From: a virus | Direction: 5' to 3' (one strand) | IMG/VR virus record: IMGVR_UViG_3300006916_000404 | Location: 1-23,356 of that record | DNA: 23,356 nt | Notes under the pieces: generated by a model | The model's database searches: none | Told to the model about the DNA's origin: nothing | Seen by the model: only the letters and a program-made list of their open reading frames with translations | Shown: positions 7,468 through 14,905 of the stretch, piece by piece | Numbering within the stretch: the stretch's first letter is position 1 | How the letters are laid out: every line of letters starts with the position of its first letter | Translations under genes and position numbers: made by a program

Positions 7468-7878
7468 ATGTCTGAAACTTTATTTGATCGACTATGTGAT
7501 GCTAAATCTAAACTAAAAAAGGTGCAGTCAAAGTATCGTGTTATTTATGAAATACCAGATCAGCCTGATCAAACGGCGGTTGTTTTATGTCCTGACCCTA
7601 ATTGGATGGCTTGTGCGTTAGAGGGTGGTATTTTGCCTCCTATAGAAACTTATCATCGTGACCGATTAAAGCCAGAAGGCGCACCACAAGAGCATCATAC
7701 GGCGGAGCCTATTGGGGCTATGACTGAAGAACAAGCAATAGAATATTTAATTATGAAAGACGTAGAGCCTAGCGTTTGGCGTGACTACAAGGGAAACAGA
7801 ACCATTATGCGTATTGTTCCAGTGGAGTTAGTGCCAAGTGACAGGACTTTTCGAGAAGCATGGGAAGTGGCTCAATGA
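7468..7878 (+). CDS. Tail-assembly-chaperone-like protein 1 (136 aa)
   Basis: Small soluble protein that starts three bases after the tail fibre stop. The N-terminal part (about 1-60) has a helix rich in Lys (LCDAKSKLKKVQSKYRVIYE) followed by hydrophobic strands. The C-terminal part (about 85-136) contains MTEEQAIEYLIMKDVEPSVW and closes with LVPSDRTFREAWEVAQ. The DR-x-FREAWE motif is characteristic, in my recollection, of alphaproteobacterial phage proteins annotated as tail or fibre assembly proteins, where it is normally followed by a helical region. Here the protein stops right after the motif, and the next gene contains the same motif with the helical region. The function as a fibre chaperone is therefore inferred from position and motif; an alternative is a minor structural protein. 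Confidence 0.7.
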   Translation: MSETLFDRLCDAKSKLKKVQSKYRVIYEIPDQPDQTAVVLCPDPNWMACALEGGILPPIETYHRDRLKPEGAPQEHHTAEPIGAMTEEQAIEYLIMKDVEPSVWRDYKGNRTIMRIVPVELVPSDRTFREAWEVAQ

Positions 7879-8303
7879 GTGAAGAAGAAGAATTAGTAGA
7901 CCCAAATATTCTAGCAACTAAAGTTGATCCGATACCAGATGATCCTTTTGACGTCTTTGTTAAGGTTGGTGATGCAGAAGAAGTAGACATTGAAGATTTA
8001 ACAATACCGACAGATCGGGTTTTCCGTGAAGCATGGGAAGCCCCAGAAAATGGTGCGGTTGTAGTTAATATGGATAAGGCTAAAGATGTCTGGCGTGATA
8101 AAATACGTTTAGCTCGTGAGCCAGAGCTTGCAAAGCTAGACACTGATTTTATGAAAGCTTTAGAGACTAGCTCTTCTACAACGCAAATAGTAGCAGACAA
8201 GCAAGCACTTCGTGATGCTCCAACGCACTCAGACATTGATGCAGCAACTACTCCAGATGAGTTAAAAGCTGTTCAGCCAATACCAAATGTAACAGTAAAG
8301 TAA
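7875..8303 (+). CDS. Tail-assembly-chaperone-like protein 2 (142 aa)
   Basis: The start is set at 7875, where ATGA overlaps the preceding stop by four bases (MSEEEELVDPN); an in-frame ATG at 7860 lies deeper in the upstream gene and has no better support. The acidic N-terminus (about 1-50) leads to IPTDRVFREAWEAPENGAVV, near-identical in motif to the end of the preceding protein. Then come a helical DKAKDVWRDKIRLAREPELAKLD region, DFMKALETS, and KQALRDAP / IDAATTPDELKAV. The R-x-x-R-x-x-x-L...LD...ALE...K-QALRD layout resembles the family of phage tail assembly chaperones that assist fibre folding. Immediate position downstream of a giant fibre supports this. Assignment is moderate, by pattern only. 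Confidence 0.68.
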   Translation: MSEEEELVDPNILATKVDPIPDDPFDVFVKVGDAEEVDIEDLTIPTDRVFREAWEAPENGAVVVNMDKAKDVWRDKIRLAREPELAKLDTDFMKALETSSSTTQIVADKQALRDAPTHSDIDAATTPDELKAVQPIPNVTVK

Positions 8304-8309
8304 AAATAA

Positions 8310-9275
8310 ATGTTAGGCTTTAGTCCATTATCTGCTGCACCTTTATCTTCTCCAGGTGATGGAAGTGCTGCAACTACTTTAGCCTCTCAGGTAATAAATC
8401 AAGTAGTCAATAGCTTAACACTAGAAGCAAAAGCAAACAAAACAATACCTGCTGTTTCTTCTACTTTTACTGCTGGTACTTTAGGGTTTGATGCTGAAGC
8501 TAACATTACCTCAAGTGCAGTTACTTCAGCTTTTAGTATTGATACATTAGACTTTGTTGCTGAAGCTAATATAACACCTAGTGCTGCTACAGCTACAACA
8601 ACACTTAACAATCATACATTTACTCTTACAGCTTCTAAAGAAGTAACAGCAACTACAGCTTCTTTTACTATAAACAGTGTTGACTTTGATGCAGAAGCTA
8701 ATGTAACACCAAGTGCAACCACTGCAAGTTTTACTGAGGGTACGTTAGGTTTTGTTGGATTAGCTAACATAACACCCAGCGCAGCTACTGCTGTAACTAC
8801 TGCAGGTACTGCAGGTTTTGATGCTAAAGGAATTACTCCTGCTTTAAGTGGATTATCTTCTGTTATAAGCATATCAGCACTTGACTTTGACGCAAAAGCA
8901 AATATAACTACAAGCAGTGTCAATTTAACAACTACTGTTGTTGATATAACTCCTTTCTTGCAGGTAGGAGTGTCTGTAGAACTAGCTACACTACTTGCTC
9001 GTCTAAACATAAATTTAGATCCACCTGCTAATAATCTATTTGACTATGATGCAGTAGCAGATGATTTTAGTAGAACAAGAACAGTATATATACTTCCTGA
9101 AGGTGGTTATGGTTTAAGTAAAACAGTACATATACCACAACAAGACAACCCTGTGATAACTTTAATTAACCCTTCTTTAAGTCTAGGTAAAACCACTCAC
9201 ATAAATCCTGAAAACTTTACACTAGTTGTTGATAAGCACAGAGGTTTACCTACTACAGTACTAATAACACGATAA
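8310..9275 (+). CDS. Repeat protein with eight 22-residue units (321 aa)
   Basis: No known function is recognised. After a 35-residue N-terminus (MLGFSPLSAAPLSSPGDG, then a short hydrophobic helix), residues 36-212 consist of eight consecutive units of 22 residues (one has 23), each built like LGFDAEANITSSAVT followed by a short strand and turn. Alternating hydrophobic residues and the exact period suggest a beta-solenoid or a stack of beta hairpins. A distinct C-terminal part (about 230-321) is rich in strands and Tyr, Pro and His: NLFDYDAVADDF, RTVYILPEGG, KTVHIPQQD, KTTHINPEN, with two near-repeats of KT-x-HI-x-P. No cysteines and no signal peptide. Position between fibre chaperones and tail connector implies a virion adhesin or structural protein. 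The ribosome site is weak. Confidence 0.72.
   Translation: MLGFSPLSAAPLSSPGDGSAATTLASQVINQVVNSLTLEAKANKTIPAVSSTFTAGTLGFDAEANITSSAVTSAFSIDTLDFVAEANITPSAATATTTLNNHTFTLTASKEVTATTASFTINSVDFDAEANVTPSATTASFTEGTLGFVGLANITPSAATAVTTAGTAGFDAKGITPALSGLSSVISISALDFDAKANITTSSVNLTTTVVDITPFLQVGVSVELATLLARLNINLDPPANNLFDYDAVADDFSRTRTVYILPEGGYGLSKTVHIPQQDNPVITLINPSLSLGKTTHINPENFTLVVDKHRGLPTTVLITR
8415..8945 (+). repeat. Eight tandem 66-base (22-residue) coding repeats
   Basis: Units begin at residues 36, 58, 80, 102, 124, 146, 168 and 191 of the protein starting at 8310. The shared core is F-D-A-E-A-N-I-T-P-S-A. The third unit (HTFTLTASKEVTATTASF) is the most divergent and the seventh has one extra residue. 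DNA identity among units is low to moderate, so the repeat is mainly visible in protein. Confidence 0.85.
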
Positions 9276-9284
9276 GGACAAGCA

Positions 9285-9602
9285 ATGTCTTATAAATGGC
9301 CTGACAAAGATCCTGATGAAACTATAGACTACAGCGTAGATTGGTCAAGGTTTATACCTGATGACACTTTATCTGCTGCTTCTTGGTTTGTAAAAGACTC
9401 TGATGGTACTAAGGAACCAGTATCTAATGCTGAAGTGGTAGATGGATTACAGTTTGTTCAATCTACTATTTCTGGTAAAGTTGCTACTGCACGTTTTGCA
9501 TTAGGTACAAACAACAAACAATATAAAGTTACTTGTCAGATAACCACAGGAGATGGTCTTGTTTTTGAACGTTCCATTTTCCTAAAGATAAAAGAGAAGT
9601 AA
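9285..9602 (+). CDS. Small beta-sandwich-like virion protein (105 aa)
   Basis: Short protein with the opening KWPDKDPDETIDYSVDWSRF, followed by LSAASWFV, GKVATARFALG and YKVTCQITTGDGLVFERSIFLKI. The pattern DYSVDW...W...G...Y-V-T-x-x-I-T-T-x-x-G-x-x-x-E-R-S-I-x-L-x-V/I is one I associate with small phage proteins that occur beside tail connector and fibre genes; the second half looks like an immunoglobulin-like or fibronectin-like strand pattern. Biochemical role unknown. It has a good ribosome site (AAGGA, 9273-9277) and its stop is one base from the next start codon, so it is probably co-translated with the connector gene. Confidence 0.72.
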   Translation: MSYKWPDKDPDETIDYSVDWSRFIPDDTLSAASWFVKDSDGTKEPVSNAEVVDGLQFVQSTISGKVATARFALGTNNKQYKVTCQITTGDGLVFERSIFLKIKEK

Positions 9603-9603
9603 T

Positions 9604-10287
9604 ATGGCATACGATTTCATAGGACTAGTTAATGACGTTAACAGCAGACTTAATGAAGTACAATTAACCACAGATAACTTTACTACCGTTACAGGATTTT
9701 TTGCTTTTGCTAAAGAGGCAGTCAACTCTTCTATTAGACATATTCAACAAGAAGAATATGAATGGCCTTGGAATCATGTAGAAAATGAAGAAACACTTAC
9801 AGCATCGGAGCCTAGATATAGCTACCCTAATGATGCAAAAACTATAAACATGAATAGCTTCAGGATCAAGAGAAATGATACTCTTAATGTAGGTACTGTT
9901 AAGCTAAAGAACATGACATATGAAGAGTATCTAGAAAAGTATGCAGATGCTGAGTATAACACACAAACTAAGTCTGTACCAACGCACATAGTAAGAACAC
10001 CAAATAGAGAACTAATATGCTACCCTATGCCCGACAAAGCATATGAGATGGTGTATGAATATTATAGAGTAGGTTATGACCTTATAAGTGCTACAGATGT
10101 ACCATCTCTTCCAGAACAGTATCGTTTTGTTATTGTTGATGGTGCAATGCATTATGCTTATCAGTTTCGTGGTGATACACCAAATGCCACTGCAGCACTT
10201 CAAAAGTTTGAACAAGGTATAAAACATCTTAGAAGTATAAACATTAATAGAACAGATTATCTTAGAGATACGAGAGTACACTTCTAA
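9604..10287 (+). CDS. Tail connector/adaptor protein (T7 gp11 / P22 gp4-like)
   Basis: Probable head-to-tail adaptor that docks on the portal ring and starts the short tail tube. At 227 residues it is close to T7 gp11 (about 200). Visible features: an N-terminal helical region (FIGLVNDVNSRLNEVQL, AKEAVNSSIRHIQQEEYEWPW) typical of adaptors that begin with a helical bundle; a central beta part with ELICYPMPDKAYEMVYEYYR; and a C-terminal helix (YRFVIVDGAMHYAYQFRGDT, LQKFEQGIKHLRSI). The W-P-W and 'YEYYR...L...P..Y...IVDGA' segments are recurrent in this family as I know it. The next gene, with its start overlapping this stop, is the usual partner. Assignment is by pattern and gene order. Confidence 0.72.
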   Translation: MAYDFIGLVNDVNSRLNEVQLTTDNFTTVTGFFAFAKEAVNSSIRHIQQEEYEWPWNHVENEETLTASEPRYSYPNDAKTINMNSFRIKRNDTLNVGTVKLKNMTYEEYLEKYADAEYNTQTKSVPTHIVRTPNRELICYPMPDKAYEMVYEYYRVGYDLISATDVPSLPEQYRFVIVDGAMHYAYQFRGDTPNATAALQKFEQGIKHLRSININRTDYLRDTRVHF

Positions 10288-12101
10288 TGCCAACACAATG
10301 GTCAACATTTCCTATTGAGTTCAAAGGTGGTTTGATCTCTAATATGTCACCCTTACAACAGGGTATAAATGCTATTGGCTCTGCTACTATACTTCAAAAT
10401 ATGGAAGCAGACAGGCAAGGTGGATACACTAAAGTAAGAGGCTTTCAAAAGTATAGTACATCTGAGATTCCTGGTACTGGAAATGTTTTAGGGTTACATG
10501 TAGTTTCTAGTGGACGTGCTGTAGTTGCACGTAAGGTAGACGCTGCTGCTGTGACAGAACTACAGACTGCTACCGCTAATGTTAACGGTGCTACATCTTC
10601 AAGTACTGCAGTTGTATTAGACGGTAATAGTGGTACTATAGAAGTAGGCATGTACGTCACAGGTACAGGTATAAGTGGTACTGTAACAGTTTCTACAGTA
10701 ACAGACCAAAACAATATTGTATTATCCTCTGCTCAAACTTTAGCTGATGATACTGTTCTCACTTTTGGTCATCTATCTTCTACTGAAGTAGGTAACACAG
10801 CTTACTATTATAGTACAGGAACTAGTTGGATACATCTAATTACATCATCTCAAACAGGTGGTGGTAAAGTATACAAAGCTATGTATAACTTTGATGGAGA
10901 TGACAAAGTAGTATTTGTAGATGGGCTACACTATCCTATGCTATACAATACTTCTGGCAACACTACATCCTATTTAACATCCTCCAGCCCTAACATAAAT
11001 ACAGATGTAGAAGGTGCAGAACTAGTAACTATATTTAAGAATACAGCATTTTATGCTAAAGCAAATCAAATATATTTTACAGCACCATTTACTGTAGATA
11101 ATTTTGCAGCAGCAGATGGGGCAGGTAGTATATCTGTAGGCAGTGATGTCACTGGTATGATAGTCTTTCGTGAACAGCTTATCATATTCACAGCAGACTC
11201 TGTTAAAAGGTTAGTAGGTAATACTACAGCAGATTTTCAACTACAACCTATAACAGATAAACTTGGTTGTATAAGTGCTGATAGTATACAAGAGTTTGGT
11301 GGAGATGTTATGTATCTTGCACCAGATGGACTAAGACTATTAAGTGCTACAGATAGAATAGGTGACTTTGGTTTAGACGTTGCTTCTGATAAGATATATA
11401 AAGACTCAGATGACTTTTTAACCTCGACAACACAATTCTCTTCTGTTATACTACGTGAAAAGGGTCAATACAGAATATTTGCTTTTATTCAGACACAAGA
11501 TAAAGGTGCAGCTATAGGTTTAATAGCTACTAAATTTATTGCTCAAGGTGCTGATAATATACAATGGTCAACAACTAAGGGCATAAAGGCATATATAGCA
11601 GACAGTATATACACAGGTACACAAGAGTCTATAATGTTTGCTAATGACGATGGCTACTTGTATGAGATGGAACAGACTAATGGGTTTGATGGTGAGACTA
11701 TACCTACTATCTTAGAAACACCCTACATGCCTGTAACTGATCCTGAAGTACGTAAAACAGCATACAAGCTAACACTATATACAGACCCTTCAGGTAGAAT
11801 AGATTTAAAGTTCAGGTTGCTATTTGACTTTGACTCAGGTGGTGATACAAGAATTGTACAACCAGAAGAGATAGACATAGACTCAGCTACAGGTGGCGGT
11901 GGTGTATTTATGTTTGGTGCACCTAATTCAACTTATGGGGGATCTGGTGTTATATTTGGTAGTAAGATAAAGAAAGTATATAACGAAAACCTTATAGGGT
12001 CTTTTCATACAGTAGCTATGAGAATAACTAGTGATGATATCAACCCACCTTATACACTAGACTCAGCAGTATTACAATATAGACAAAACGATAGGCAATA
12101 A
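10287..12101 (+). CDS. Tail stabilisation / tail-tube protein (P22 gp10 / T7 gp12-like)
   Basis: Large tail protein (604 aa) that would follow the adaptor to form the distal tail tube. The N-terminus (PIEFKGGLISNMSPLQQG, then ATILQNMEADRQGGYTKVRGF) fits the start of P22 gp10-type proteins, which begin with a gly-x-x-x-N-x-S pattern and a 'more-x-x-R-G' strand. The body has repeated beta-propeller-like strands: VVFVDGLHYPMLY, TIFKNTAFYAKANQIYF, GMIVFREQLIIFTADSVKRLVG, LGCISADSIQEFGGDVMYLAPDG, as expected of the propeller in this family. Residues about 91-162 look like an extra domain inserted between two strands (see findings). The ATG overlaps the previous stop by one base (TAATG), so translation is coupled. 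The next gene is a fibre. Confidence 0.75.
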   Translation: MPTQWSTFPIEFKGGLISNMSPLQQGINAIGSATILQNMEADRQGGYTKVRGFQKYSTSEIPGTGNVLGLHVVSSGRAVVARKVDAAAVTELQTATANVNGATSSSTAVVLDGNSGTIEVGMYVTGTGISGTVTVSTVTDQNNIVLSSAQTLADDTVLTFGHLSSTEVGNTAYYYSTGTSWIHLITSSQTGGGKVYKAMYNFDGDDKVVFVDGLHYPMLYNTSGNTTSYLTSSSPNINTDVEGAELVTIFKNTAFYAKANQIYFTAPFTVDNFAAADGAGSISVGSDVTGMIVFREQLIIFTADSVKRLVGNTTADFQLQPITDKLGCISADSIQEFGGDVMYLAPDGLRLLSATDRIGDFGLDVASDKIYKDSDDFLTSTTQFSSVILREKGQYRIFAFIQTQDKGAAIGLIATKFIAQGADNIQWSTTKGIKAYIADSIYTGTQESIMFANDDGYLYEMEQTNGFDGETIPTILETPYMPVTDPEVRKTAYKLTLYTDPSGRIDLKFRLLFDFDSGGDTRIVQPEEIDIDSATGGGGVFMFGAPNSTYGGSGVIFGSKIKKVYNENLIGSFHTVAMRITSDDINPPYTLDSAVLQYRQNDRQ

Positions 12102-12103
12102 TC

Positions 12104-13384
12104 ATGGCAGGATATACACGTCAATCAACAGCTAATATAGTCACAGGTGCAGTTATTGATGCTGCAGACTTTAACGCTGAATACAATGCTATTGAGGCAG
12201 CATTCAACGCATCTACTGGTCATACACACGATGGCACTACAGGTAATGGTCCACCTATTGAAAACTTAGGACCGTCTGCAGATCTTGTTGTAACCTCTAG
12301 TGTTGTGCGTCCAAAGGTAGACAATACTTACGATCTAGGCACATCTGCCATTGAGTGGAAGGATGCTTTCTTTGATGGAACAGTAAAAACAGATGTACTA
12401 ACCGTAGATGAGACTTCTACTTTTACAGGGGTAGTAACAACTACGACAGATGTAAATGTTGGTGGAGCATTAGACGTTACAGGTAACTTAACTGTTGATG
12501 GTAGTCTTACTTTAGGAAATGGTAATACAGACAATCTAGTTATTAATGCTAGAATAGACAGTAGCATGATTCCTGATGACGATAATGCTTTTGATCTAGG
12601 TTCATCTACCTTACAATGGCGTAATATTTATATTGATGGGCTTGCTGACGTTGACTCTCTTTTTTGCCCCTCTGTAGACATTAATGGTGGTAGTATTGAT
12701 GGAACTACTATTGGTGCTAATAGTGCTGCAGCTATAACTGCTACTACTATCAATGCATCAGGTAACATTACAGGATCTTTGGTAGGTAACGCATCTACTG
12801 CATCAACACTAGCAACCGCACGTACTATATCTTTAACTGGAGATGTTACAGGTTCAACATCCTTCAACGGATCAGCTAACGTTTCTATAGCTGCTACTCT
12901 TGTAGGGGATCAAAGACTAGCTGCTACTACTGATGTATACGTTGGAAATCTTCATGAGTATATACACTTTAATGACGGTAGCTCTGACATGAGATTTTGG
13001 ACTGGTGCTGCAGAGGACATGAGGCTAACAAGCGGAGGTGACTTACACGTTGATGGTAACGTAATTGCATACTCTACTACTATATCAGATGAAAGACTAA
13101 AGCATGACATACAAAAAATAGATAATGCTTTAGACAAAGTGTCACAGATAAATGGTTATACATTTAGCTACAACAAAGACGGCAAGAAATCTGCAGGTGT
13201 TATTGCTCAAGAGTTGGAAAAAGTACTACCTTCTGCAGTAGAAAATAAATCCCTCGTATTTCATAATGAGGATGATGTAGAATATAAAACAGTACAGTAT
13301 GATCAACTTCATGGATTACTTATTGAAGCTATCAAAGAGTTAAAAGCTGAAATAGAGGAACTAAAGAATGGCTCTGCAGACTAG
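12104..13384 (+). CDS. Tail fibre with C-terminal S74 chaperone of endosialidase domain
   Basis: Fibre or spike protein of 426 residues. The N-terminus (GYTRQSTANIVTGAVIDAADFNAEYNAIEAAF, GHTHDGTTGNGPPI) is a fibre-base pattern seen in many phages. Two DNTYDLGTSAIEWKDAFFDG / DNAFDLGSSTLQWRNIYIDG strands recur at about 67 and 160, and GNASTASTLATARTISLTGD repeats a segment of the large fibre. The C-terminal 100 residues form an intramolecular chaperone of the peptidase S74 family: ISDERLKHDIQKIDNAL at about 327-343, followed by YTFSYN, SAGVIAQELEKVLPSAV, VQYDQLHGLLIEAIKEL. In this family, the serine of S-D-x-R-x-K (here Ser328) is the self-cleavage residue and the Lys is its partner. The domain trimerises the fibre and is then cut off. 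The gene overlaps the next by 17 bases. Confidence 0.88.
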   Translation: MAGYTRQSTANIVTGAVIDAADFNAEYNAIEAAFNASTGHTHDGTTGNGPPIENLGPSADLVVTSSVVRPKVDNTYDLGTSAIEWKDAFFDGTVKTDVLTVDETSTFTGVVTTTTDVNVGGALDVTGNLTVDGSLTLGNGNTDNLVINARIDSSMIPDDDNAFDLGSSTLQWRNIYIDGLADVDSLFCPSVDINGGSIDGTTIGANSAAAITATTINASGNITGSLVGNASTASTLATARTISLTGDVTGSTSFNGSANVSIAATLVGDQRLAATTDVYVGNLHEYIHFNDGSSDMRFWTGAAEDMRLTSGGDLHVDGNVIAYSTTISDERLKHDIQKIDNALDKVSQINGYTFSYNKDGKKSAGVIAQELEKVLPSAVENKSLVFHNEDDVEYKTVQYDQLHGLLIEAIKELKAEIEELKNGSAD

Positions 13385-14453
13385 CGGTCAGATAAGCCTT
13401 AATGATATTCATTTAGAATTAGGTGCTACTACTGGAACACAAGTTTCTTTAAATGATGCAGACGTTAGGGGCTTAATAGGTAAAGCCTCTGGTGCACAAA
13501 ATGCTATGAATGAGTATTATGGTGCTGCTGATGAAACGGAAGCAGTAAATGAAGGTAACATAAACGGTCAAGCAAACATACAGGAAGCTCTTGTGTCAGA
13601 TTATATAAGCTCTGGTGAAACATTTGTAATACCTTCCAGCTTCTGGCTATGGTCAAACAGTACATCTACTGCTGCTCTTACAATTGACATACCTTGTACT
13701 ATAAAGAACTACGGTAAGATAATTGGACGTGGGGGTAATGGTGGTACTAACCAAACAAACGGTGCTGCAGGTGGTCCTGCTATAAAGATAAACTCTAGTG
13801 TATCTAACGTAACTATTACTAACTACTCAGGCGGCTACATAGCAGGTGGCGGTGGAGGTGGTGCAGGAGGTAATGGTACTGGCGGTGCTAGTTATGGTTC
13901 AGGTGCTGCTGCTGGTGGTGGTGGCGGTGCAGGTGGCGGTACTGGAGGCCAAGGCTCCAATGTTAACTTTACGTCAGGAACAACTATTGAAGGTACTTCT
14001 GGTCTTACCATAGGAAATGGTGGTGGTGGTGTTCTTAATGCTTCAGGCTTCAACGGTACAGTTAACGCAAATTCTGCAGGTAATCCAGCAGATGACTTAG
14101 GTTTTGGTGGTCAAGCTGGTGGCACAGGTGGTACTTATAACACAACATCATCAAATGCACAATACTGTGGTGGCGGCGGTGGTGGTGGACGTATCCTTCC
14201 CGGTGTAAGAAGAAACCGTGACAACAGAGATCTACAAGGTCAAGGTGGCTACGGTGGTGCAGCTAATGAAGCAGGTCAGGCATCTCAAGGCACTAGAGCA
14301 TCTCAAGCTGGCGGCGGTGGTGGTGGCTGGGGTGCTGCAGGTGGACAGTCTAGTGCTACCTACACTGGGGGTGCTGCAGGTAAAGCTATTGAGGATAGTG
14401 GAAACACTTACACACTTACCAACAGTGGCAATATTTATGGAGCTACAACATAA
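13368..14453 (+). CDS. Glycine-rich receptor-binding adhesin (361 aa)
   Basis: Likely fibre-tip adhesin. N-terminal part (1-60): SGQISLNDIHLELGATTGTQVSLNDADVRGL, quoted here by pieces SGQISL, ELGATTG, SLND and RGLIGKASG, a motif common in cyanophage and other marine phage fibre-associated proteins. Residues about 80-155 form beta strands (TFVIPSSFWLW, TIDIPCTIKNYGKIIGRGGNGG). Residues 160-328 are dominated by glycine, with runs at 160-168, 183-191, 268-274 and 315-320, interrupted by sequences that could be exposed loops (RILPGVRRNRDNRD at 275-288). Such gly-rich segments form packed polyglycine-II helices in the S16 gp38-type adhesins of T-even phages, where the loops between them set host range. 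Two cysteines (110, 267). It overlaps the S74 fibre gene by 17 bases, consistent with a fibre tip protein. Confidence 0.78.
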   Translation: MALQTSGQISLNDIHLELGATTGTQVSLNDADVRGLIGKASGAQNAMNEYYGAADETEAVNEGNINGQANIQEALVSDYISSGETFVIPSSFWLWSNSTSTAALTIDIPCTIKNYGKIIGRGGNGGTNQTNGAAGGPAIKINSSVSNVTITNYSGGYIAGGGGGGAGGNGTGGASYGSGAAAGGGGGAGGGTGGQGSNVNFTSGTTIEGTSGLTIGNGGGGVLNASGFNGTVNANSAGNPADDLGFGGQAGGTGGTYNTTSSNAQYCGGGGGGGRILPGVRRNRDNRDLQGQGGYGGAANEAGQASQGTRASQAGGGGGGWGAAGGQSSATYTGGAAGKAIEDSGNTYTLTNSGNIYGATT

Positions 14454-14905
14454 TGCCTAACTACACTTACGCATTCCAAGAGTTAGATACTGTTGCAGAA
14501 GTAGAAGCTGCAGTAGTTACAATGAAGTCTACATTAGATACACAGCCTACACTGTTTTGTGGGGTTACTAATATTACACCTACAGATGTAGCAGATGCTT
14601 GGGATGTAGGAGATAATTTAACAGATAGTGAAATAAATGCTTTAACTAGCTCTAGTACTGGTAACTACATTGTATACTCAGTATATGGAGGTGAAAACAC
14701 AATGCCTCTTACTGCTAGTGAGGTTATAACTAAAGTAAGACAATATAGAAACGAATATGGTGCTATGAAAAAAGTAGATAAATACTTTGAATATACTAGT
14801 ACTATGGAAGATCAAGACGATGGAAACGGTGGTACTATTGCTATGGAAGTAATTAGTATGACTGAGCATAATGTAACAAACGAGGATATGTCGGGCTATG
14901 TCTAG
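14453..14905 (+). CDS. Uncharacterised protein after adhesin (150 aa)
   Basis: No family recognised. The start ATG overlaps the adhesin stop (TAATG). The sequence is acidic, with an N-terminal strand (YTYAFQELDTVAEVEAAVV), a middle beta-like part (IVYSVYGGENTMPLTASEV), a helix (VITKVRQYRNEYGAMKKVDKYF) and a final strand region (EVISMTEHNVT). No transmembrane segment or signal peptide. A small protein directly downstream of an adhesin, translated with it, is often its assembly chaperone; here that is only a positional inference. The C-terminus overlaps the next gene by eight bases. Confidence 0.6.
   Translation: MPNYTYAFQELDTVAEVEAAVVTMKSTLDTQPTLFCGVTNITPTDVADAWDVGDNLTDSEINALTSSSTGNYIVYSVYGGENTMPLTASEVITKVRQYRNEYGAMKKVDKYFEYTSTMEDQDDGNGGTIAMEVISMTEHNVTNEDMSGYV

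Noticed and set aside
7860-7874. Earlier start for the second chaperone gene
   Set aside because: The ATG at 7875 makes a standard ATGA overlap; the earlier one adds only MGSGS read from the preceding gene.
7468-8303. Programmed frameshift joining the two chaperone-like genes, as in long-tailed phages
   Set aside because: No slippery heptamer was seen before the stop, and the ATGA overlap explains coupled translation. The repeated motif argues for duplication instead.
7805-9010. Antisense ORFs opposite the chaperone and 22-residue repeat genes
   Set aside because: Low-complexity mirror translations with no ribosome site; all convincing genes in the window are on the + strand.
14218-14460. 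80-residue + strand ORF within the glycine-rich gene
   Set aside because: Out-of-frame reading of glycine codons; the adhesin frame has clear start, motif and coupled stop.
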